From contig OZ010788.1 in assembly GCA_963932465.1 (NCBI GenBank), forward strand, positions 201,440,559 to 201,504,558: a stretch of DNA of 64,000 nt. Reading direction: 5' to 3'. Positions 54,467 to 64,000 of this stretch are shown here, one piece after another. The notes under the pieces are model-generated. The model searched no databases. It was not told the origin of the DNA and saw only the letters and a program-made list of their open reading frames with translations. Position numbers and translations under genes: made by a program. Origin of the DNA: Maratus speciosus. Lineage: Eukaryota > Arthropoda > Arachnida > Araneae > Salticidae. Every line of letters starts with the position of its first letter. Positions within the stretch are counted from its first letter, which is position 1.

Positions 54467-55711
54467 ATAAATTTATTTATCATCTTTAAATTCTACGCTG
54501 AAAAGCATGAAAAATATGCCACAAAAGCCATTGATGTCATGTTATACTTTTATACTGTGTTGTGTACCAGTCTACTGTAGAAATTTCTGTTATTAAATGC
54601 AAATAGCAAAAATAAATAGAATTGATATGAAAACTGTCCAGTTTAATTTTCATAAATGTATATAAATTATCAATTAACTGTGATAATTTAATGTAAATTT
54701 TACTATGCATCATAAAAATTTAGTTTTATTGACAGATTAATAGATTGTTTTAATGATAGATATTGTATAGATTTAATTATTTCTATTTTACTGCAACACT
54801 GAACTATTTTATTACACAAACGTCACTTCCTTTATTCTGGTTTAATACATTTTGTGCCGGTCACACAAAATTATGTCATTTGAATATTTATAACTTTGTT
54901 TACGGTCACATCACCACCCCCTGAATACTAATCCTGAGCTCTGACACAAAAATGGCGACTGACGAAGGCGGATTTTTTATAACGCATGTACGGTCCCTTC
55001 AGTTTTAACACCGGTATTTTATAAAAAATTTCTTTGTCTTGTTCGGGACCTGCGTTCCATGCACGATTTTTATTCTGTTGGTACCACTTTTTTTTCAAGT
55101 TTACTTAATTTTTACTTACTTACAAATAAAATGAACCAATTTATATAAGCTAAAGAGCTCTTTCCTTTATTACCTCTACGAAAAATAATTGCCGTGTGCA
55201 TCTTTTGCACCCATGTTCCTGACAGTAGTGATGGACAAAAGGAGTTAGTCCAGGAGAAATATAAATGTTGCCTTGCAAAAGGTCGGGTAGAAGATTTTTT
55301 TTTCCAACTTGTATATACTGTGGCCAGCATGAAAAAACAAATTTTCCAGTATGGGCAAAAACAACAAAATGTTGAAACCTTTTTTGCTTATTTTTTAATA
55401 TCTCGAGACCTGTTGACGTAGCGTATTATTTGTTAATTACAATCTTAAAAAGAACAAAATTTTCTCCAACTTTCATATTTACAACTTTTTTATACACCCA
55501 ATAGCAAGCGCAGTACTACGGTGTTTCAAAAATAAGATATTTTTTTCAATTTCCTTAGAAACCGCGGAAACGTAGTTTTGTCAAGATTATTCAAATGTTC
55601 TTCACAGATACAATCATATATGTCAACTTCTATATAGAGACAGTAGTAAACTATCTATTATTTGTACACTCTGTTCTTCATTTCATCACAACAGACATAT
55701 TTTATATTAAA
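54465..55711. other. unassigned stretch
   Basis: AT-rich with short frames; no conserved motif or inverted repeat noticed. Confidence 0.45.
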
Positions 55712-57097
55712 TCTATACTAATATTATAAGGAAGTAAAAATTGTTTGTTTGTTTGTAGGAGGTAATCTCAGGAACTACCGAACCGATTTCAGAAAAGGCA
55801 CAAAAAGTGTCCTTAAAAACGTTCTAAATGACGATTTCTATCGAATCTCAGGAAGCATCGAACCGATTTCAAAAGTAATGGTTGGAAATTGATGGTAACA
55901 GCTTTTGCTCTAACATACGCTCTATTTCATGTCAGTTTCACTACCACCTGGGAGTTGCAGGAGCACAAAACTTTCTAAATTACGATTTTTGGGATGCTGC
56001 AGGGGCTAGCAACTTGAATTCAGGCATGGTAGTTACTTATATGCTATAAATGATCTCTAAGAACATTTCCTAAAAAATTCGAAATTTAAAAGTGGTGAAT
56101 ATGGGCGAAAAGCGTTCTAAAATCGTTCTAAATTGCTATTTCTACGCAATCTCATGAAGTACCAAACCAATTTTTAAAGTAATGATTGGAAATTGATGGT
56201 GAAAGCCCTTGCTCCAACATAGGCTATATTTCATGTCGGTGTATTTCTTCTAATACTACTGGGGGTTGCAGGAGCAGAAAACGTTCTAAATTGCGATTAC
56301 TGTGATAGTGAAGAGGTTAGAAACTTTAAATATGGCATGGTTGAACTTATAAAATATAAATGCCCTCTAAGAACTGTCGAAAATAAATTCGAAATTCAAA
56401 AGAGGTGAAGCGAAGGGAAGGATCGAAAAGCGTACTAAAAGTCCTAAATTGCAATCTCAGGAAATAATAAACCGATTACAAAATTAATGGTTGCGAATCA
56501 ATGGTGACGGTCTGTGATCCTACACAGGATATATTTTATGCCAGTGCCACTAGCACCTGGGGTTGGCAGGAATAACAAACGTTCTAAAAAAGCCTTTAAA
56601 AACTTTCTACATTATCTTTTCTGTGAAATATTAGAATATACCAAATCGATTTCAAAATAAATGTTGGCAAATTAAGGATGACAGTCTCTGTTTCAAAATA
56701 GGCATTTTATGTTAGTGCCACTACCACCAGAGAGGTGGTAGACCGACCGCCAAGAAGCTTGGAATTTGACATTATGGTTAATTTTAAGATGTAAATGCGT
56801 ACTAGGCACGGTTTCTAAAAAATTCAAAACTTCAAATGAATACTGAAATGAGCGTTTGAAATGTTCAAAATACTTTTTAAATTACCATTTATTTTCAATT
56901 AGTTTTAATTCTTCTTATTAATTCAAGTTTCATTTCTGTCTAATTCAGTGTAATAATGAAGTTTAGTCAAACTGTGGCTAAATTAGTAATTTTTTAATTA
57001 TTTCTAAAAGTATAACTTCTTCTAATAAAAATTAGACATACAAATATACCTTCGCGTATTTCAACTATTACGCGAGCAAAGCAAGGGGTTTTGCTAG
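55712..57097 (+). mobile_element. non-autonomous Helitron (complete)
   Basis: It starts TCTATACTAATATTATAAGG after A and ends GGGGTTTTGCTAG before T, the A/T insertion pattern of Helitrons. A hairpin CGCGTA/TACGCG (57,053-57,074) lies 23 nt before the CTAG end. Internally a unit containing AATCTCAGGAA--ACCGAACCGATTTCA and ATGGTTGGAAATTGATGG is repeated (about 55,842, 56,147, 56,450 and a shorter one near 56,624), with a period near 300 bp. No Rep/helicase frame. Termini resemble those of Lep1-type Helitrons of arthropods. Confidence 0.9.
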
Positions 57098-58341
57098 TAA
57101 ATCTATATAATTTAACAAGTAGGGGAGAGTGCGGATGAATAGGATCATTTTCATATTTAGACAGAAATCTTAAGTGTATACGACTGCTAATTTTAAAGAA
57201 CTGTTTAAAAGAATACTTCAATATTTTGTAATCCATTGGCACAATAGTTTCACTTAGAAAAATATAGTCTTGTTTAATTTTAATAATTATTTTTATTATG
57301 CATACATAATGTTCATTGGATCAATGGGATAAATACGAAAATTTGCGAAAAACATTTTTTATTCCATAGTACAAAGGTATATTTTATTTACCAATTATTG
57401 ATAACATATTTTTTAATGTTTTACTGTTTTAAAGATAGTAAACATTGGATTATAGTTCCACATAAAAAGGGGGATCCAAAAATAAGTATATTTTATGTAA
57501 CAAATACTTTTGCATTTTAAAATAGCTACAATAAAAATGACAACAGATTATTTCATTAACTAATGATATTATGTATTTCTGTCTCTTGTAAAATTTAAAA
57601 ATTCTATCAATAAAATATTTGAGATCACTATTTTTATAAAAATGTTCAAAAGATTAGTTTTAACTAATCTTGTCAATGTTTTCCTACTTATATCACATAA
57701 TAAGCTGAACCCGAATTTTCGTTCGTAACTTTAACAATGATGAGGATATTTTTGCGAGATTTTCATCATATTAACTTTGCTTTGTATGAAATATAATGAA
57801 ATCATTGGAAGTGATTGGATTTTGGTCAGTAACACAATATTTGTACGGCCACCGTCAGTTTCATTTTGAATAATGGAATGTTTAGTTTACTATTTGGATG
57901 TGAAATTTGCCAACATCCAGCATTTCTCGACTTATCCCATGATGTTTATCATAAATAGATCTCCCACCCTTTTTTTAAATGTCTACAAAAATTTAGAAAT
58001 ATTACTTTTAAAAGTATACAGCGAAAGACGTTCATGTATTCAAAACAATTTAAAATTTAATAAAACTTGCAAACAAAATTTACATTCATATATTGAGCAA
58101 TTTCATCCCGTCGAAGATAGTTAATAAACCGGGCCGAGGGCAGCGAATTTCTTTTAACCTGGACAAGATGTTAAAACCAAAGAAGCAGCTTCATCACAGA
58201 TCGGTTAAAAAATTATTTGTATTTCACCAAACTGAGACATGGGCTGATTTGGAACCTGAATTGGCATTGTTGATGAATTGAAATTCTACTTTCTAATGAA
58301 AGATTCTATGACAATTGAACTCCGATCTGTTTTGTTCGTCA
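57098..58341. other. unassigned stretch
   Basis: GTAGGGGAGAGTGCGGATGA at 57,118 resembles GTAGGGGAAACTAGGGAAGG at 24,556, hinting at a shared minor repeat. Two overlapping short frames (57,873-58,281) show no recognised domain. Confidence 0.4.
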
Positions 58342-58345
58342 TTAA

Positions 58346-58575
58346 CCCTCTCCCTGAGTAAGTAATTCTTCGCGATGAGCATCTTTTACAGAATTTTTAA
58401 TCTTTTATCACCGGTACTTTAACGCAGAAATTTTTGACTATCGTAATCGGGGAAATTGTCCTGATTAAATCAGACAAAGTTTTCGCTAAAAAATAAATGG
58501 TGGGAATAACCAAATTGTATTAATTAGACAGGAAAATGCATGCCCGAGAATATCTCGGGTTGCGCAGCAAGAGGG
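58346..58575. mobile_element. TTAA-flanked MITE with ATAT-centred palindrome
   Basis: TTAA flanks (58342-58345 and 58576-58579). The ends are CCCTCTCCCTGAGTAAG and CCCTCTTGCTGCGCAACC (right, reverse complement). Palindrome CCCGAGAATATCTCGGG (58,543-58,559) is close to the right end. The element is 230 bp. Confidence 0.78.
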
Positions 58576-58579
58576 TTAA

Positions 58580-59093
58580 CCCTTAAATGCGTGATTTTTT
58601 ATTTTGTTCCGAAAAATTATACATGATTCTCTGAAAGGTTTATTAAACAGGAAAAATAATGAAAAAAATCAGAGATACATTTTTCATATAATACGTCAAT
58701 CTTTTCTTCTGTTGCACATCTGCAATACAAGTAAAAAGTACTGTCGTGTGGCTGTTTTACGCTAAAATATGGCAAATTAGTAAATATTTTAATAAGTATG
58801 TCTCTAAATACCTTATTTTACATAATTATTTATTTTATAAAACATAACAATTAACCCCTTTGATTCCCATGATAGAACATGTTTTAGAAATTACGTAGTT
58901 CAGAGAATCTGGCTTTATACCAGAAACTTTCAATAGTTAATTTCGCTTTATTTTAATACGGAATGTCTGTTATTAATTAAAGCAAATATTGCTATTTTAA
59001 TTTTCTGATGTGAATTAGGTATATACGAATAAAAAAATCTATTAAATTCAAGACGCTGTTGTTTGCATATATGCAAAGCTGTGCAATAAAGGG
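58580..59093. mobile_element. second TTAA-flanked element, sharing the TTAA with its neighbour
   Basis: TTAA flanks (58576-58579 and 59094-59097). The ends are CCCTTAAATGCGTGAT and CCCTTTATTGCACAGC (right, reverse complement). Perfect palindrome TTTGCATATATGCAAA (59,062-59,077) is near the right end. The element is 514 bp, non-coding. Confidence 0.75.
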
Positions 59094-59205
59094 TTAAACA
59101 TCTACTCTTTTCGCAAAGATAACTAGTACAGCAATATAAATCTGATACATTATTTATTAATATTTAATATTTTAATATCAAATAATTTAAATATTACTAG
59201 CTGAC

Positions 59206-59470
59206 TCGTCAAGCGTTGCCCGGGCCCGTGATAATAACCTTAAATATACCTACAATTAATGTTGAATGTTTTATATATTTAACAAAAAAAAACTTTCGAA
59301 AAGATCATAATATAAAGGATCCCACACTTCCAGTAGTGTACACTCTCGTTTCTGTAAGATTTTTTAATTTCAAATGAAAATCTATCCAAACGAAATAAGA
59401 GTTGGTATCCCTATACTTACAGCAGCGAACATCGGGCGTGCTATGCACTCTCCAGTCTGTATTTATTTTA
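59206..59470 (-). repeat. Helitron/LINE-like 3' fragment (minus orientation)
   Basis: On the minus strand, CGTTTGGATAGATTTTCATT is followed, about 130 bp on, by GGGCAACGCTTGACGAGTCA then CTAGT. It is related to 20,440-20,640. At 59,477 a TTAACCCTTTCCGCACAG sequence with an ACAGAAAAATTCTGT dyad looks like a lone TTAA-element end. Confidence 0.5.
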
Positions 59471-59615
59471 TACTTTTAACCCTTTCCGCACAGAAAAATT
59501 CTGTTTGTAAAATGATGAAATGATTGACTGACGCCGGAATTTACAAACGACTTTTCTAGAAATTAAAAATTTTTATTTTAAACTTTCATTATAAAAGCAA
59601 AATTTTATTAAAATA

Positions 59616-60440
59616 CTAGCTAAAGTGCCGGCGTAGCCCGGAATTTTAAGAATGTTTGCTTTGAAAAACCAATCAAAATTTAACATACAACATAAAAAAA
59701 TAAATGAACAGTCGAAGTGTTTTACACATGAATCAAATGAAAATCCAATATAAAAATGTATAAATTTATGTAACAGATGCAAATACAGCGATAAATGAGC
59801 TTATTTCCATTCATCATTGGAGCAATAATGTTAAAATACGTCATTATTTCCATAATCGAGTTTTTACCATGCTTCAATACATTCTTTCACACTTATATGA
59901 CGTTATATATTCACCACGTCCTTTATATTTCCAATATGCCGTAATATTCCATTTTCTTATTCGTTAAATTAATTAAATAATTATAATTTTTCACATGGAA
60001 ATCATAAAACAGAAAAATTATGACGTAACATTCACTTTTGTTTTAATTCGTCAAACTATTTATTTTATTTTCATTTTTTCACGTGGAAATCTTGCAGTAG
60101 AAAAGTTATTTTGTAATATTCCCTTTTATTAAATTCGTCAAACCATTTATTTCATTTTTTCACGTGGAAATTTTGCAATAGAAAACTAATTGTTGTGGTA
60201 AGAGTTTTATTGTGGATTTTTAATTGTTGGCAACAGCTATAACGAAAAATGTTTCAATTTGATTGGAAACTGCTGTAAAATTGGTGTTTTTTTATTTAAA
60301 AATGAACTATAAGTTATTTCGATTCCGGATTACTTTAGTTGCTTCGGCCGTGTTTTAATACACATGTACGTAACATTTCACAATTCTGGCTTCCAAACTG
60401 CGGATTTGTATAGTATTACAGATAGACAGACAGACAAATT
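59616..60440 (-). mobile_element. Helitron-like fragment with internal tandem repeats
   Basis: On the minus strand the end reads CCGGGCTACGCCGGCACTTT then AGCTAG followed by T. Inside, a unit of about 85 bp with TTTTTCAC(A/G)TGGAAAT and AATTCGTCAAAC is repeated three times (about 59,955-60,195). A GACAGACAGAC tract lies near the other side. The 5' boundary is uncertain. Confidence 0.5.
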
Positions 60441-60454
60441 TTCATTTTTATATA

Positions 60455-60975
60455 TTGGGTGAGTGAAAAAGTTCTACTCGTTTTTTAGCGAAAACAAAAA
60501 GGCGGAGAACACAAAAAGTTAAGCACCTATGTATTCATGCAAGCACCATCCTTTTGTATGACCTCTTGCCATTCGTCTTACAGTAAGTTAATCCCACGCC
60601 GATAAAAACCCTCTGTTTTAGAATCACGATACTGTTATAAGTTATAACGTCGTTTTTAGAGTCTCCACGTCATTGAAAGTTCGGCGAGCGAAGACGTTGT
60701 CGAACTATTAAAAAAGGTGACAAATCGAATGTGCAAGGTCGGGGCTATATGCCGGGTGAGGTAAAACTTCTCTCAAACAAGGTCCAGTAAGTTTTGCCGA
60801 GTCCTTAAAGAAACATGACGCCTGGCTTCATCGTAATGAAAGGGAACACCTCTGCGATTGATGAGTACTGTCCTTATGGACGTGAGGTTTGCTCGCAGTC
60901 TGTCTGATTGTAGTCAGTAGAGGTCTGCATTGATCGTTTGGTTCGGTGCGAGGACTTCCTAGTTGGTAATTTCCT
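60455..60975 (-). pseudogene. dead mariner transposase with one TIR
   Basis: The TIR TTGGGTGAGTGAAAAAGTTC starts after TA at 60,453. On the minus strand EVLAPNQTINADLY, then RLRANLTSIRTVLINRRG, FHYDEARRHVS and RTRQNLLDL follow a mariner transposase. After a frameshift, VLPHPAYSPDLA precedes SICHLF. The second catalytic Asp is present (HYDEARRH); the third, normally in PSDYHLF, is lost. At least two in-frame stops. The N-terminal half and other TIR are missing. GCAGTCACGGGAGGGGTTTG at 60,993 is unrelated. Confidence 0.82.
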
Positions 60976-60985
60976 TGGATCCCAC

Positions 60986-62045
60986 CCAGTGGCGCAGTCA
61001 CGGGAGGGGTTTGGGGGTTAAAACACTCCCCAGAGCTAAGAAAAATTACTATAATTGCCTCTTATATGAATCAAAACCAAAATTAATATTTAAACGTTTT
61101 GGCGTTTTTCGAAATCCGCCGCTTTGAGAAATCAAACTCTATTCAACAAAGTGATTCAATTAAATGGTGAAAATTCTACTTAAAACTGTGAAAGCGCATA
61201 TTACATGCATTGGTTTTGTGAAAATTGGTTATTTGGACTAAGTCACTTTTTCAAGACGTCTTATGCTAAATAATGGCCATTTTCTGCCACACAGACGCTT
61301 TGAGTTTAAGTATTATACAATGGGCCATTTCTTAATTGCACTTCTGTCTTTGTTCCACGTTCGAAACAATAACAGACCATCGAATTTCAGAGAAAACGTG
61401 AAACATACACTTTGCAGATCTCTCTCAGTTTCAAACGCCCTGTTTTACGCTTTTTGCTCCCAATTATATCTAAGACCAAGCTTTTTACGTACCCAAGTAA
61501 AAATCTTTGTAAAATGAGAATTAAAAAAGTAGTAACTATAAAGTTGTAAAAAGCTGTTTTTGATTGTGATTGAACAAATTATCGCAATCAGTGTGTCTTT
61601 CGAACCATTTGTTCCTTAGGAGATCTGTACACAAATTTAAAGAATGTATTCCATTAGTTAGTAATGTAGTAATGAGTAATGGTGCTTGCTGTCGGAGAAG
61701 CATTGCCGCCCGTGTCACGTAGTAAAGAAGCATTTATTGTAATTTCATTGAGTTATAGATAATATGTCTGTGAGTATGGATTTTGAAAAGAGAGGGGTTA
61801 AATGTAAAACATTTTCTTAGACTGCATAAAATATAATTATACACAGTTTTATGCTAATCATGCATTAATTTAAATTAATAAGCACATTGTTAAAAATCTG
61901 CAGTTTTAACTTTGTAGTCACTCACTATTATAGAAAACGGTTACTTGAATATATTATGGAATATTCTCATTATTTTTTATTATTCTCATTCTCATTATAC
62001 CTTAAAAGTAACCATTATGTCAAAAACCAAGCTTTTTTACCAACT
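60986..62045. other. unassigned stretch
   Basis: An open frame of 84 codons (61,263-61,517) has no motif I recognise and no exon signals. Nothing else found. Confidence 0.4.
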
Positions 62046-62048
62046 ACA

Positions 62049-63480
62049 CTATATGGCCGAAGGTCACCGGTCGCTTGCAATTTTAGACGTTTTGTTAAAT
62101 ATCTAGAAAAATACATGAGGAATTAACCTGAAACTGCAGGTGCGTAAATAGTATAGTATAGGTCATATATTTCCACGAAGATTTTTTTTTTCCCGAAACC
62201 CCATAGGGGACCGTCAACAAATTGAAAAAGAACGAATATCTTTTGGATAACCCTGTAAAAACTAATGTAGCAAAAGTGTTCAAACTCTAGATTATTAATA
62301 AGTTGCTTATTGTAATATACTGCGTTCATTTTTATGAGGATAGCATGTATACTCGTAGAGAAATTAAGGTTTTTATAAAAACAGTCCCAAATTTCACCAA
62401 GTTTTTTGCTTATAATTTGCAGAGTTCTTATTATAAAAAAGTTCTTTTCAGAAAATATGACAAACAACATTGTACATAATACCCTGCAGTCAGAACTAAA
62501 AAATAATAAAAATTGAATGAAAAATGAGTAGGTTTACTAAAAAATGTTTCACTGCACATGCGCGAATGCAATCAAAATATAATGTGCATAATGTATTAGC
62601 TAATTATATAGAGCAAATTTTGTCAAAGTCTCAAAATCATAGCTTGAAAATTCTGAAAATTATCGTCAATAGAATAAGCTCGAAATCCGTTGTTCCCAAA
62701 AGAAAGCAAAAAGATTAGGGCTTGTATCCAAATATAGTAGTACGTGCAATATTGTGTACGCTATCTTGGCACTAATCAACAGATATTTGATACAACCCCT
62801 CATCTTTTTGCTTCTTTTTGAGAACAATCGATTTCGAGCTTATTCTATCGACGATAATTTTCAGAATTTTCATTCTATGATTTTGAGACTATCACAAAAC
62901 TTGCTTTATATAATTAGCTAATACATTATGCACATTATATTTTGATTGTATTCGCGCATGTGCAGTGAAACATTTTTTAATAAACCTCCTCATTTTTCAT
63001 CCAATTTTTATTATTTTTCAATTCTGATTGCAGAGTATTATGTACAATGTTGTTTGTCATATTTTCTGAAAAGAATTTTTTTTTATATTAAGAATCCTGC
63101 AAATTATAAGCAAAAAACTTTGCGAAATATGGGACTGCTTTTATAAAAACCTTAATTTCTCTACGAGTATACATGCTATCCTCATAAAAATGAACACAGT
63201 AGTATATTACAATAAGCCATTTATTAATAATCTCGAGTTTGAAGGGTCTTTTTTTTTGCTACATTAGTTTTTATAGGGTTATCCAAAAGATATTAGTTCC
63301 TTTTCAATTTGTTGACGGTCCCCTATGGGGTTTCGGGAAAAAAATCTTCGCGGAAATATATGACCTATACTATACTGTTTACACACCTGCAGTTTCAGGT
63401 TAATTCCTCATGCATTTTTCTAGATATTTAACAAAACGTCTAAAATCGCAAGTGACCGGTCACCTTTGGCTATATAGTAG
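62049..63480. mobile_element. 1.43-kb palindromic element, copy B (complete)
   Basis: The left end CTATATGGCCGAAGGTCACC and right end (reverse complement) CTATATAGCCAAAGGTGACC start arms of about 700 bp that are inverse copies almost to the centre (about 62,765). Arm landmarks are TTAGACGTTTTGTTAAATAT, CCTGAAACTGCAGG, ATAGGGGACCGTCAACAAAT, GAGGATAGCATGTATACTCG, GCATGCGCGAATGCAATC and GAATAAGCTCGAAATC. TA-type target is possible. Frames inside are palindrome translations. Copy A lies at 33,138-34,435. Confidence 0.88.
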
Positions 63481-64000
63481 GGTGGAACTAAAAAACGAAG
63501 TTTCGAATTTTATATTCTAATAGTGATTATTTTTTTCCTTTTTAACTCCATAAAAAGAAAATATTTTTCTTTTAATTTTAAAATGATATTTTCCGGTTCC
63601 TCAAACCGCCTGATTTTCCATAAAAAACGAAAAAAGCCAATAATTGCATGAAAAGTTTTTTAAGCTTATTGTTAAATTTATATTTTGCAAAATTAAATTA
63701 ATTAAGTGTTAATGTCCTGTAATAAAGAGAATAATTTAGTTTGAGTGCCTTAGAAAAGTTAGCCCCACGTTATTTGACTTTTGTAGAAGCCAGCGTCATG
63801 GGCGTTGGCTTTCATTGTCTCTGATTTATTTGGCTGCGACACATAACAAGTTAGTCCAATTTAACGGGTGTTAACAGTTTCTTTAATTATTTTTCGATAA
63901 ACATTCGGTGTCAAAAGTGACAAAGTCTGTTAACGTACCTAAGTCTAGATAATTGTTGAAGTGTCCTGTATTTCGTGAACCAAAACAATTAACATTAGAT
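63481..64000. other. unassigned end of window
   Basis: AT-rich; no feature recognised. Confidence 0.5.

Noticed and set aside
62123..62470. 115-codon minus-strand frame
   Set aside because: It lies inside the 1.43-kb palindrome and the copy at 33.6-33.9 kb does not preserve it.
1..64000. Bacterial operon, phage or viral content
   Set aside because: No dense coding on either strand, no ribosome-binding pattern, and the recognisable proteins are animal CMIP and DNA-transposon relics.

Overview
The window is a strongly AT-rich piece of animal nuclear DNA with almost no coding capacity. It looks like arthropod DNA: long introns and a very mixed load of non-autonomous DNA transposons (hAT, TTAA-flanked piggyBac-like, Tc1/mariner, pogo-like, Helitron and foldback types). 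An arachnid would fit the AT content and intron length, but nothing here proves it. There is no sign of bacterial, viral or organellar gene organisation.

One host gene is recognisable. Two exons on the minus strand, 48347-47874 and 19366-19238, encode the N-terminal region and most of the PH domain of a C-Maf-inducing protein (CMIP) orthologue. Exon 1 ends on a GTAAGT donor in phase 0. Exon 2 is 129 bases (43 codons), has a pyrimidine-rich acceptor and also ends on GTAAGT in phase 0. The intron between them is about 28.5 kb, so roughly 19.4-47.9 kb is intron, 1-19.2 kb is the next intron (no third exon was found), and everything above 48.35 kb is upstream or 5' sequence.

Layout. 1-19.2 kb: pogo-like, hAT, TTAA and palindromic elements, two large foldbacks carrying tRNA-like sequences in both arms (9.7-10.9 and 15.8-17.5 kb), a pair of related GC-rich TTAA elements (13.3 and 16.6 kb), and a TIR-only Tc1/mariner element. 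19.7-22 kb: low-complexity sequence, a Helitron-like fragment and a 293-bp tandem duplication. 22.4-25.5, 30.1-31.4, 35.8-38.2 and 42.6-45.9 kb: arms of one family of large foldbacks built from degenerate modules that begin with a motif like ACAGGGCTGCACAAAAG. 25.8-29.5 kb: three TIR elements, one a mariner relic with plant-type ends. 33.1-34.4 and 62.0-63.5 kb: two copies of a 1.4-kb palindromic element. 39.7-40.4 kb: a rearranged mariner with DD41D spacing. 47-48.4 kb: tandem repeats and CMIP exon 1. 51-54.5 kb: further palindromic and TTAA elements. 55.7-57.1 kb: a complete non-autonomous Helitron. 58.3-59.1 kb: two abutting TTAA elements. 60.5-61 kb: a dead mariner transposase.

The elements do not form a pathway. 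The window is best read as a large intron and 5' region used as a transposon landing zone, with several layers of nesting. The most unusual signals are tRNA-like sequences in the arms of foldback elements, a modular-arm foldback family, and a recurrent subterminal palindrome, usually with an AT-rich core, in TTAA-flanked elements. All calls come from reading the sequence by eye; boundaries without a stated target-site duplication are approximate.
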